From assembly GCF_963678635.1 (NCBI RefSeq), contig NW_026970601.1, positions 1 through 50,000 on the forward strand: DNA of 50,000 nt. The letters run 5' to 3'. A program made the position numbers and the translations under genes. This DNA comes from Symsagittifera roscoffensis. Taxonomy: Eukaryota; Xenacoelomorpha; Acoela; Convolutidae. The notes beneath the pieces were generated by a model. The model was not told the DNA's origin, did not search any database, and was given only the letters and a program-made list of their open reading frames with translations. Positions 10,440-19,517 of the stretch are shown in pieces; position 1 is the stretch's first letter; every line of letters starts with the position of its first letter.

Positions 10440-10902
10440 CAAGAAATTGGCAGTCATCAAGATAAAGAAGAAGAGGATTTAATTACCACAGAGTACAACA
10501 ATGATCCAGTGGCAATTGACGAATTCGTGTCGGCAATCGGTTAGGAGGAAATCCCTCAGAAACGTTTTATGGTTTTGGCGATATCAGGCAGGAAGAATAC
10601 GCCAAAACGATCGTTCTGCAATCTTTAAAAACATCTCACCAGCGGAAGCTGCCCAAAACGTCGCCTGCTTTATTGCAAAATACATCGCTCCAAAAGGGCC
10701 ACTAATTATTGCGGCTGAATCCAGAGGTTGGATTAAACCAATCAGCTCCGCTTATCATCGTAGACGATCAAACCCAAACATCATCAGGCGGAACAACCTA
10801 CCGAAATTTGATATCAATCTCGTACAAGACAAACAAAACCGCAAGCAGATACTAAATATTCATGAGAAAGAAAAAGAATCAGACAAGGAACCAAAAATTT
10901 GA
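10440..10902 (+). pseudogene. Protease / linker remnant, element B copy 1
   Basis: The frame 10501-10902 includes AEAAQNVACFIAKYIAPKG, PLIIAAESRGW and NIIRRNNLPKFDINLVQDK. The last segment is the end of a retroviral-type aspartic protease (I-L-G-x-N-x-L-P-x-I-G-I). The same region of copy 2 (47670-47880, reverse) reads NILGGNILPKIGIKLVQDK, which confirms the homology. The active-site D-T/S-G is not recoverable by eye. Confidence 0.6.
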
Positions 10903-11034
10903 ATGAAAGCGAGGTCGGAAAGAGAACTTTCAGAAAATTTGCGTGAGAATCGGAAAACCAAAAACCACTTGATCCAAAATCATTTCTTTAGGAGATAAAT
11001 CCGATTGAACAAAAAGGACACAAAACGACCATTC

Positions 11035-11600
11035 ATCTACAGAAACGAGTGGAAACGGAACTAAATAAACTAATAGACCAAAATAAAATGGAAAAGCTAG
11101 ATTAATGCTCAGGCAAACAATTCATCAGTCGAATCGTCATAACGGTCAAAAAGAACCAAACAGTCAAATTTGCACTAGACTCGGAGAAAATTAGTAATTT
11201 TATACACAAAAAAAACGCCAAATACCCAATTTTGATCTTATTGGACTACATCGCAAAAATCGTCAGGGCGGATGAAAAACAGAAAACTCTTTTCACAGCC
11301 CTTGATTTACGATACGCATTTGAACATGTCCCACCGAATAAAGCGACAAAAGATCAATGTAATTTCAGCTTGATTGTGGGAAAATCTACAGGAACATACA
11401 ATCTCCAAACGGGATTCTACGGCCTCACAGATATGCCGACGGAATATCAGAAGGCTATAGATCTCACATTAACAAACTTTGAAAACCCTTTTGCTTGTCT
11501 TGATGACATAGTAATTTTATTAAAAGGTTCTAAAGATACGCACAAACAATCAATACATAAAGTGCTAAATAAACTAATTGACAAAAATTTAGCAATCTAA
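11035..11600 (+). pseudogene. pol: Reverse transcriptase remnant, element B copy 1
   Basis: Palm and fingers motifs are visible: KQFISRIVITVKKNQTVKFA, LDSEKI, FTALDLRYAFEHVP, CNFSLIVGKSTGTYNLQTGF, YGLTDMPTEYQKAIDLTL, and the catalytic box as ACLDDIVILL. A TAA near 11103 replaces the Tyr seen in copy 2 (LDYCSDNQF). The catalytic Y/F-x-D-D has Cys in place of the aromatic residue. The frame closes with TAA at 11600. Confidence 0.85.
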
Positions 11601-12198
11601 CTGAAAAAACTCAATTTCACGCGCAAACAAATCGAGTGGTTGGAACACATAATAAGCAGCGAAGGCAAAATAGCACTAACACGGAGAACAGAGGCAAGCC
11701 TTAAGCTCTCATCGCCAAAAACGTTTAAACAATAGAAAAGCTTCCTGGGATCAGTAAAACACCTCACTCGATACATATCAATTTTCGCAAAAAGAGCATC
11801 TTCACAAAAATGACTGCTAAAAATTATAAAACAAACTTAAAACCTTGGATTGGAAGCCGGAACATATATCCACTTTCCACACTTTCCCAAAACTTGTATC
11901 TAAAATTACTGAAGACAAACATTTCAATCAAAGAACAGAAACTCGGATAAAATGTGACGCATCTACTTTTTGGCTACGGGTCGAATCAGAGCAAAACACC
12001 GGTGCAGGCTGTGTAGCAATAGCAAACGCTTCAAGGTTCCTAAATTCCTTAGAAACGAAATATTCAGTAAACGAGTTAGAACTTTCAAGACTTAACAAGA
12101 CACTAACAATTACAGGAAAAACTTCACAGTCACTACAGTCATCAAGCTTTAACCAGCGCATTAAACGCCAGCTAACAATCAAAGACAAGCCAAAATAG
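11601..12198 (+). pseudogene. RT thumb and RNase H remnant, element B copy 1
   Basis: After the stop, the next frame continues with LKKLNFTRKQIEWLEHII (the RT 'thumb' F-x-K-x-x-x-x-W-L-G-H region). Then 11845-12198 has RIKCDAS, ASRFLNSLETKYSVNELEL, the CDAS and ASR-L...E-x-x-Y-S...E-L-E signatures of Ty3/gypsy RNase H. Frameshifts separate the pieces. Confidence 0.7.
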
Positions 12199-13392
12199 GC
12201 TCACTACGGGGAATGATAGAATAATACCCATCGCATTTAATATCAAACACTCAGCAGGATCAAAGATGAGACTAATTGACTTTATGTCCGGAAACCCTGT
12301 AGGATTAACTCTACCCACCACCAAGTACCCACCACCAATTAACTCCTTTTTTCCAATAATGAATTGGTTGACAACGTCGTATTGAACAATCTAGCCAATC
12401 ATTAAGGAGGTTCTCATCGGCTGATCAGAAAGCGCGCGGGAAAAAAAAGGAACGCAACAGTCCAATCGACATGTCAAGGGCACTTCAAACAGTCCAGACA
12501 TAGCACAAGTGGTCATTCGATTCAGAACAGAAACAATCAGTTGACCATCTTCACTCCTCAAAGTCAGCAGACAAGATTGACAAAAAGTCAGAAAATTATC
12601 AATTTCAGTTCGAGACCCGAAATTAAAAACAAAACAATGAGACGATGAAAGTAAAAAAAAATCATAAAAGGGGATTCATCCGTAATAGTGAACGGACCCG
12701 ACGAGGAGGCAATTCGTCGAACACAACCCGAAAATTGCTTGGAAAGGAGCGTCCGACCGGAGCGTCCGGCCTGTCATTTCCCCGCTGGCATTGAAGGACG
12801 CAAACAACAATTTAGAAACGCTGGAAACTTCTCTCTACGACAACAAGCTCGTCACCTACAACAAAAAACAGAGCGAGAAAAATCCAAGAGGCCAGATAAA
12901 TTATTCCAAGTAGGAAATCTCTAAAGTTTCCGAAAATAGTATTTTCGAGCAAAACACCAATGCAAGACGAGGATTCAAAAGTCAGCAAAAGACGAACCAC
13001 ACCCGACTGAATACACAGCCGAAACGTCAAGAAATTGAAAGCAGATACCCCCAATAAGACGAGTAGCTCACCAAAAGCAAAAAAAAAACCGAAAAAGGAT
13101 TCAAAGAAAACAAAATCAGGAGCACAGACGAGCACAAACCTCAAACCTCAATCTCAGACAGAGCTCACAGTGGAGGTTAATGAGCAGTACGAACACTCGT
13201 CAGTAGATTTGACCCTCAACAAGTCGGCACAGAAAAAACGTCACCCAATGAGGCACCGCCAACAACGTCCAACAGTCAATTAGAAAATAGCCCTGAGCTG
13301 ATTATGGCAAGTGTGGTAGAAACTACATCCAAACCACCGCAGAGGAGATTGAAGAGGACTCACCCCTCTACCGAAAGAAACTGCAACAAATC
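12199..13392 (+). pseudogene. Decayed linker between RNase H and integrase, element B copy 1
   Basis: No clean domain is visible. The open stretches at 12688-12924 and 13035-13283 are Lys/Gln/Thr-rich and probably derive from the pol linker. The DNA around 12400-12560 matches copy 2 (reverse complement of about 45980-46110), so it is part of the element and not host. Confidence 0.45.
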
Positions 13393-13902
13393 ATGGGTGT
13401 CAAAGTCACTGCTGCGGCCATACGCAAGAACAGAAATATCAAAGCGAAAGTAAAACTCGTTAAAAAGGAACTAGGAGGAGCTACGACTTGCATATGGCGA
13501 TTACTGGTACAATGTGCGAAACAAGCTGCACATCAAGGACGACTGTCTACTTATAGACGAACGGATCATAATCCCGCATCAGTGCGCCAAATAATTCTGA
13601 ATAGCTTACACAAGACGCACCCGGGCTCGGTAGCAATGCTTGACTTGAGCGAAAAAATCTGGTTCGCGCACATCCACCGCACAATCGTCCAAACGGCTCA
13701 AAACTGCCGACAATGTACAGATCAAGATAGACAGAAACTGATGTATTCCCCACTCCAATCAGAAATCATGCACGACCTCCAGTATTGGTCGGAAAGGGAG
13801 GTCAAAATCACACGAATACCAATAAAAAATCTGTCGGAACCCTCGAACAAGTCCCTAAAAGCAGTGGAACTGTCTTCGAGGCTTAACACTTGTGTGAAAT
13901 AA
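13393..13902 (+). pseudogene. Integrase zinc-binding domain remnant, element B copy 1
   Basis: The frame contains LNSLHKTHPGSVAMLDL, then KIWFAHIHRTIVQ, then NCRQCTDQ: the HH-CC integrase zinc finger with the H-P-G motif of Ty3/gypsy integrases. The DDE catalytic core expected just downstream is not recognisable. The frame ends at TAA near 13900. Confidence 0.7.
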
Positions 13903-15070
13903 AGATATTTTAGTAAATAAGGAAGAAAAAGCCTTAAATCTAAGATACAAGTGGACACAAACTTCAAAAAAAAATACAACAGGTAGCCGGGAAAAAAATC
14001 CGTACCGCCACAAAAATTAAAGACCCTAAGACATTTGAGCAAAAATACAAAACAGGTAGGATTTTAACTTAAACACCCCACACACCCTGGGTCCAAACTA
14101 AGGGAAAAGAGCTTCGCCTACTTATAAAAAACTCGTTTTCTACTTGTCTTAAATTCAAAAATATACGGACTATGCAGACCTTCACGTCTGAATGACTATG
14201 TGGCATATAAATCATCTAGCAGAACAGGACTATGCTTACGTTTTTTAGTCTTTGAACTACCAATTGCACCTCAACGTGAAATGTTCCGGGAGGACGAAAA
14301 ATCAGGCCTACCGAAGAAGATATCCTGGAAGAAACAACAGCAACTCAAGGACGCAGAAGGTACTGAGAAGAAACGTAAGGCAAACCACAAATAGGAAAGA
14401 GGACTGGCGGAAAACCAAATCCCAGACAGGTAAGAGGCATGACGTTAAAAAACTTCGACAATAAGGGAACTGAAACAGAAGTTTCATTAAGCGACGGAGG
14501 TCATCCGCCGCCTCAGAAAACATGGCTATCTCCCTTTAACGGCAGGACACAAAACAACAACACCACCACCACAACCTGCACTCAGCGCAGAACCGACAAG
14601 AAAATCCACACGGAACAGACGGGCCACACTCACATCAACATTGGGAAATCCCACCCCAATCAATGCCATCAACTCGCCCCGAAATTTCTCCATTGCGTCA
14701 CCAGAGCAACAGACTATAAACAAGAAAAAAACACGGGCAAACCCGGCAACAGAAGTATAAAAACATTTATTCAGGAAATGGGGCTCGAGCAAGATTCTCC
14801 AGAAATTCCTCGAAACAACCAAACCTAAAAGAAAGGATAGTGACTTAATCAAAGTAATTGAAATGATTTCACCGCCGGAGAGCCCCAAGAAGACTACCAA
14901 CATCAACATTTTGAATGAGGAGAGGAACACGACAGAGGATCACGAGAAGATGCACAAGAAGGACGACACCCAAATAGCACCGTTGACAAGTTGACAACAA
15001 CGAAAAACGCAACGATAACAACGACAACAATTGAAGATACCACAACACACCCACAGGAAGCAATTGTCTT
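13903..15070 (+). pseudogene. 3' coding remnant of element B copy 1
   Basis: There are short frames rich in Thr, Asn, Gln and His (14439-14828) and Glu/Lys/Thr (14860-14990), broken by many stops. The end (ACACCCACAGGAAGCAATTG) resembles the reverse complement of 44170-44200 in copy 2, so this is the shared 3' part of the family. Function unknown. Confidence 0.4.
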
Positions 15071-15779
15071 ATTATATTAATACGCTTTAATTTGTATAGA
15101 TATGATTTATTTCCTTAGTTATTGAGTGTTCATTTTTCTTCATTTTTAAAAATAAGCCAGCCAATTTTTTTTTGTATAAACCTATTTAGGTGGCATATGT
15201 CCCTTCAAGTATGTTGAATCTTGATTGACCTTAGAAAAACCGCCGTAACCACTCGTATATCTTTCTGGGAACCCTGCTGTATTAACAAGTTATCGGAAAG
15301 TTTGACCAATTGATTGCTGTTGTATCAGTTCTTTTATAGTCAAAATAATTTCATAGGTTGCTCTGTCTGATTTAAAATATCGTTTGGTTTTGTAAATCTA
15401 TATACGGGTTCCGGAAAAAAGCTCAAGTGCTTTTGAGGTGAAAAAATTCATACTGATCTTACTTGTTATAAGGTTTGTGAGGTTTAAAAGTCTTGTGATT
15501 GTTCTTTCATATCACAATCCGAGCTAGTTGGTGTGGTATAGTGTTTTGGGTCAGCTTTTGGATGGAGTTGGCTGGTCTTCATATTTTGAGAATTGTTAAA
15601 AAGCGCGTTTAGGGTAGTTTTGGCTGGGCATCTACAATCGTAGGGGATTTAGGGTAAGGTCCACTTTTCATGAACCTATATTGTGTTGTGGAAAACTGTT
15701 TTTATATGATCTGTTAGCCTCGATTAATTGTTTCTCTTGATTGTGAATATCTATGTAAAGTTTGTAGAAACGGTAATTT
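15071..15779. other. Non-coding spacer
   Basis: AT-rich and GT-rich sequence with no supported feature. A 3' LTR of element B copy 1 was looked for here and not found. Confidence 0.4.
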
Positions 15780-16046
15780 TTAAATCGGTGCTATTTTGCT
15801 ACGCTCGCTTCCCATTTTTAGGTTGTACTGGAGAAAGGAAGTGTAAGTTCGAGTATGATGAGAAAACGTTTGCTCAATAAGCGATGAAAATGAGATTTTT
15901 GAAGTTTTGAGGATGTTTGAATGCAAAAAACAGTTGGAGGAAAAGTAAAGTGACGTTTTAAAGTTTGTATTTGTGTTCTTCCATTCTATGATCATTTTGT
16001 TGTCAGGAATAACCAGGAAGTCCTGGTTACTGTCCGAAAAGATCAT
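15780..16046 (-). CDS. Hypothetical 88-aa ORF behind a strong splice acceptor
   Basis: On the minus strand a textbook acceptor (TTATTCTTCTTCTTAACTTGCAG, AG just above 16065) is followed 16-20 bases later by the ATG at 16044-16046. The 88 codons end in TAA. The product is rich in Ser, Asn, Thr and Phe (FSDSNQDFLVIPDNKMIIEW near the start), with no signal peptide or membrane segment. The arrangement suggests a coding exon after an intron in the 5' UTR. No family is recognised. Confidence 0.35.
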   Translation of the reverse strand: MIFSDSNQDFLVIPDNKMIIEWKNTNTNFKTSLYFSSNCFLHSNILKTSKISFSSLIEQTFSHHTRTYTSFLQYNLKMGSERSKIAPI

Positions 16047-16387
16047 ATCTCAAAGCTTTCTGCTGCAAGTTAAGAAGAAGAATAAATCAATTTCTCGGAA
16101 AACGCTTCGAAATTGCTTTTGTTTTTTTCCGGGTCTCATTGATGAAAATCGAATAAAAATTTTCCTACAGCTCATGGATTTTCAGGAGTGATTGCCAGAA
16201 AAATTGCCAGAAGTTCAAAGCCATGGCGTGTTCTTGTAGACAGTTTTAAGTTTTTTGTACCTTAATAAACCTTAACTGATTGCTCTATTATAGTTTTTGA
16301 CCAAATAAACATAGTTTTTACTTATTTTAAATGAAATGCTCTTTGTGGATTACGTTGAAAATGTAATTACGTTGAAGTTGAAATTAC

Positions 16388-16581
16388 CTTTCCAATTGTA
16401 TTTCAGGAAACGACGCCGAATACAGTTTATCTGTGTGGTTACATTCACTTAAACTCTGGTTTCTTAGGTTAAAAAGTCCTTGGTTACTGTGTTTTCGAGT
16501 AAAACACAAAAGTTCAAAAAAGAACGCAGAATTTTTTTTGTAATTTGATTTCGGGGGAAAATGCTGGTCATACACTTCCAT
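16388..16581 (-). CDS. Possible exon, hypothetical
   Basis: The minus-strand frame ends at a good donor (TTGGAAAG followed by GTAATTTC, GT at 16386-16387). It encodes a Ser/Asn/Phe-rich peptide with three Cys (VYDQHFPPKSNYKKN, then RKHSNQGLFNLRNQSL, then YSASFPEIQLE). The 5' boundary is unclear. It could belong to the same gene as 15780-16046. Confidence 0.25.
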
Positions 16582-16874
16582 AGAATAAAGAATTGTTCAT
16601 TTTTTTTTTCATGCAAACTTTGGGGTTGAAAATATGGCAACAAAATTGTTGTATAATTCCAGAGCCTGGAAAAAAACTGATCAAAAAATTTCTTAGTGTG
16701 GGAAAATGCTTTTGTGATTTATTTCATAGTTTTTTCATTTCATGAAATTGTATGACAAGCATTTTGTCAATCCGGGACGATTTCTCAAAAGGAGAAAAGC
16801 CTTATCCTCGTGTCTACATTTATACTTGGTTTTTGGTTACTTCGGTTGTGAAACCTCTTCTGACGTTAGGAGTC

Positions 16875-17050
16875 CTATTTTTCGTATGGGGCTATTTTCA
16901 CGCGTTTTTCTTTATCCACAACCCAGTCTTGATGGGGTCCGGCCAATCTGACTGCTCTTTGATCGTTACTTATCACGCCATACAGACATAGTGCTTTCGT
17001 ACCGTGTTCCATAAGAATATCTTCTGTGTCAACGGCAAAAACTGGACCTC
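16875..17050 (-). CDS. Terminal exon resembling the C-terminus of an S1-family serine protease
   Basis: A strong minus-strand acceptor (TTTTTCTAG, AG at 17051-17052) is followed by GA-GGT-CCA: the exon starts inside a codon that can be completed to Gly, giving G-G-P-V-F-A-V. The frame then reads ALCLYGVIS and ends in TAG after 57 full codons. G-D-S-G-G-P followed ~15-20 residues later by a hydrophobic L-Y-G-V-(V/I)-S strand is the signature around the catalytic serine of trypsin-like proteases (established knowledge). The GDS part would be on the preceding exon. The usual C-terminal helix is not obvious. Upstream exons lie to the right, across the element A insertion. Confidence 0.42.
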
Positions 17051-17381
17051 CTAGAAAAATTTTAAAAAAAACATTTTGTGCCATCAGAAAATTAAAAATA
17101 TTTCATTTTTAAACCCGCGCCGGATATTGTGATGCAAAAAAAAACGTCAGATTTTTTCCTGGTTTCGTCTCAGCATCTAAATTGTTAGCCTCGCTTGAGT
17201 GCACAAAATCCTCGCCACCTTCGCCGTTTTATGTTATGACCGTTCGAACCCAAGACAGGAAACAATGAAAGTATGAGTTATTAGCGTATTTTAGTAATGA
17301 CACTTTCGACTAGCAAGCGTTATCAAATCAGCTTATGGGCTTTTTTGTGTTAGCAACTTGTTTCGCAGAATCACTTGGTCT
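17051..17381. other. Flank between the protease-like exon and element A
   Basis: No gene is supported. A GGTTCGAAC on the minus strand (17250-17259) resembles a tRNA B box, but no A box lies at the right distance. Confidence 0.4.
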
Positions 17382-17385
17382 CTTG
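17382..17385 (+). repeat. Target-site duplication, left (CTTG)
   Basis: CTTG directly precedes the 5' LTR and is repeated at 36248-36251 directly after the 3' LTR. Four to six bp is the usual duplication size for Ty3/gypsy-type integrases. Confidence 0.85.
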
Positions 17386-17795
17386 TGGAACCTGATCTAG
17401 ACTACATTTTATGATTGGATAATTTAGATATTTTACCAATGTAAAGTATTTAATATTAACCAATCATGATCCATCTAACTAACAACCCACTTAATTGTAA
17501 GTGCTGAAGTTACTTGTAATTTCAGCACCAGAGAGATTTGAATTTAACTTAGAAATTAGTTGGACTCTCCCGAGCACTTCAGCAGCCGCAATAAACCAGT
17601 ATACCCTAGATCTATTGAGCCTAGCAGAGACTAGTTAAACAACCTGAGACTAGATAGTATAAGAGTAAGATTAGGATCGGTATTAGACTAAGAAGTTGCA
17701 CGAATCTATCCGGCCGAAAATAAGATAGCGTGACGAGCAGACGGTGTACCCTATCCGAAATTACTCTATGAGTTAACCAACTCGGTCCTAACTCA
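17386..17795 (+). repeat. 5' LTR of element A
   Basis: 410 bp, beginning TGGAACC and ending AACTCA (TG...CA). It has CCAAT motifs near 17431 and 17463, a polyadenylation signal AATAAA at 17590-17595, a hairpin at 17501-17528, and a GTAAGT at 17497-17502 that could act as a splice donor in the transcript leader. It differs from the 3' LTR only at 17494 (A here, T in the 3' LTR and in the old LTR at 6850-7258), so the 5' copy carries the new mutation. Confidence 0.95.
17501..17528 (+). promoter_or_regulatory. LTR stem-loop
   Basis: GTGCTGAAGT and ATTTCAGCAC pair with a loop of about 8 bases. The old LTR keeps the stem at 6978-7005 with changed but still pairing bases (GTGCTGAAAC / GTTTCAGCAC). 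The 3' LTR copy is at 35953-35980. Confidence 0.6.
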
Positions 17796-17797
17796 TC

Positions 17798-17814
17798 TGG
17801 TGCGACCATAAGTC
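17798..17814 (+). other. Primer-binding site of element A
   Basis: TGGTGCGACCATAAGTC begins two bases after the 5' LTR. TGG is the complement of a tRNA 3' CCA. I could not match it confidently to a particular tRNA. Confidence 0.7.
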
Positions 17815-19049
17815 TCGAACAAGACCTTAATAGCTTAGAATTAACCAAAATAGATTAGAAATTAGACAAAAACATTTACAAAATGTTATACGACAATAAT
17901 TTAATCGAAATGTCTCTACGACTCAATAGATCAGAGCCAATATTCCGAACCATAACAGAACTACCCGGAATTGGAAGAAGACCTCGAACCAGAGACGACA
18001 TACGACAAAGTAGAAATTTGCCATATAGCTATATGATAGTTAGGCAAAAACCAGAACAAACTTTTATATTTAGAATACTACTGGCAATGAATTTAGATTT
18101 TCATTTGCAAACATAAAACCTTGAAGTTAAACTTCAAAATCATTTCAGGCGCTAAACAAAATTATTAATATACAATAACGATTGATAAAAAGATCTAAGA
18201 TCGTTTTCCTAAAACTCTGCAATAATATACAAAACATGTTTGAAAAATATTTATTGATAAATAAAAATAAAAATTAGTAGCATGACAATACATGGTTAGT
18301 AATCATAAATCATCCTGTTGTTCCAGCTCCATCATCTAAAACATAACAGCAATCATAAACCCACTAATATCATCAAAACACTAAATCTTTCCTTTACACA
18401 CATTTAAAATTTTATTAAAACTTAAATTCACTTAATTTTAAAACCAGATCATCAAGGCTTATCCTTGGATCTTAAATCATTTTCTACTTAATTAAATTTC
18501 AAATTTGATCATCAAGGCTTATCCTTGGATCAAACAGAACAACTTTGTTCTCCCCCACCCACTTAATTAGTGTCTAACGACCTCAAACGTCGATTCACTA
18601 CCCAACCCTTTCTAAAGACCTAAGACTAATAGAAATTTTTAAAACAAAACTAATCATTCAAATTAGGATAAACAGTGAAGAACTTCGGTTATTCATCCTT
18701 CACTTGACCCCCCCTCTTAACAGACCCAGGATAAATCTTAGACTTAGTAAGTTTAAAATAGTATCTAACGAACTACTCGCGTTCTAATTATACCTGAACC
18801 TTGTGGATCGATTTACTATTCTCCAACCCTTGAACACAATCACTACCCCTAAGTAAGATTAAGTAAGTTAACACCTTAACTTATACTAGCCACGAGAAAG
18901 TAAAAAATCATTCTTCGGAATCGATATACTTTTCTCTCCAACCCTGAACAAATAGACCCAGGTTAAGCTAACCAAAAAATTGTAAGAACTAACAGTTTAG
19001 GAAAATAGAAATCATTTAACAACCTTTTGCATCCGTCATCCTAAACCTT
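17815..19049 (+). promoter_or_regulatory. Long untranslated leader with repeated hairpins
   Basis: This 1.2 kb between primer site and first long ORF carries two identical 25-base copies at 18447-18471 and 18507-18531 (both begin GATCATCAAGG and end CCTTGGATC), each able to fold as a stem with one bulge. Further on, a looser motif CGAT-T-ACT...CCAACCCT recurs at about 18591, 18809 and 18922. By analogy with retroviruses, RNA packaging/dimerisation elements lie between primer site and gag; that assignment is inference. Confidence 0.6.
17883..18116 (+). CDS. Small leader ORF, 77 aa, basic
   Basis: It is the first ATG ORF after the primer site. The product is Arg/Leu/Ile-rich (MSLRLNRSEPIFRTITELPG, then IGRRPRTRDDIRQ). 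No family is recognised. It could be a real small protein, an upstream ORF that limits translation of ORF1/gag, or the 5' exon of a spliced mRNA. Sequence from another copy would show whether it is conserved. Confidence 0.35.
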   Translation: MLYDNNLIEMSLRLNRSEPIFRTITELPGIGRRPRTRDDIRQSRNLPYSYMIVRQKPEQTFIFRILLAMNLDFHLQT

Positions 19050-19517
19050 ATGTCATTTAAAAACCTAGGAAATAAACAAACAATCGTTTTACACAATTGT
19101 GAAATAGATAACAAAAAATACGACCTTGTAATCACACCTCATACACAAACAGTTGGATACATTAGAACAAAACGACAAACATTAAAAAGAAAAATAATAA
19201 CGAAACAAAGACAAATAACACGAAAAAGATTTTCAAAAAATCGAAACGCATTTTCAGAATCAGAAACCAACAGTTTAGACGAACTTTATAAACTAAAAGA
19301 ATCAATAGATAAAAATTGCCCAATTCACGATCAATTATATTTCTCTGACTCAGAAACAACTTCAAATTCATCAAAAAGAGGAAAAAGAAGAATAAAAAAG
19401 CAGTATAAACACAAACCAGTACATTTATACAATTGGAATCAACCAATTAGACACATTGATAATTACATATTAACAGTCATCGAACGAAAAAATGAGCTCA
19501 ACGCACACCCCAGGTGA
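19050..19517 (+). CDS. ORF1: basic 155-aa protein overlapping gag
   Basis: The ATG at 19050 starts a 155-codon ORF whose end overlaps the gag start by 26 bases in a different frame (gag is +1 relative to ORF1). The product is highly basic, with Lys/Arg clusters (TKRQTLKRKIITKQRQ; SSKRGKRRIKKQYKHK), an acidic Ser/Glu patch (FSESETN; YFSDSETTSNSS), and a C-terminal VIERKNELNAH. It could be a nucleic-acid-binding or matrix-like protein, or the true N-terminus of Gag joined by frameshifting. No family is recognised. Confidence 0.6.
   Translation: MSFKNLGNKQTIVLHNCEIDNKKYDLVITPHTQTVGYIRTKRQTLKRKIITKQRQITRKRFSKNRNAFSESETNSLDELYKLKESIDKNCPIHDQLYFSDSETTSNSSKRGKRRIKKQYKHKPVHLYNWNQPIRHIDNYILTVIERKNELNAHPR

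Larger units (their letters stand above)
9225..15070 (+). mobile_element. Element B copy 1: decayed Ty3/gypsy-type LTR retrotransposon
   Basis: In order and on one strand there are an LTR-like end, a tRNA-Ser-type primer-binding site, gag fragments, a protease tail, RT, RNase H, an integrase zinc domain, and a Thr/Asn-rich tail. The reading frame is broken many times, so it is non-functional. A second copy of the same family lies in the opposite orientation at 43925-49060, and the two share both coding and non-coding stretches (for example GGCACTTCAAA at 12479 and its reverse complement near 46040). The 3' LTR of this copy was not identified; the right boundary is where similarity fades. Confidence 0.85.

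Noticed and set aside
17230-17262. Possible tRNA-like B box GGTTCGAAC on the minus strand
   Set aside because: No A box at a suitable distance and no acceptor stem; likely chance.
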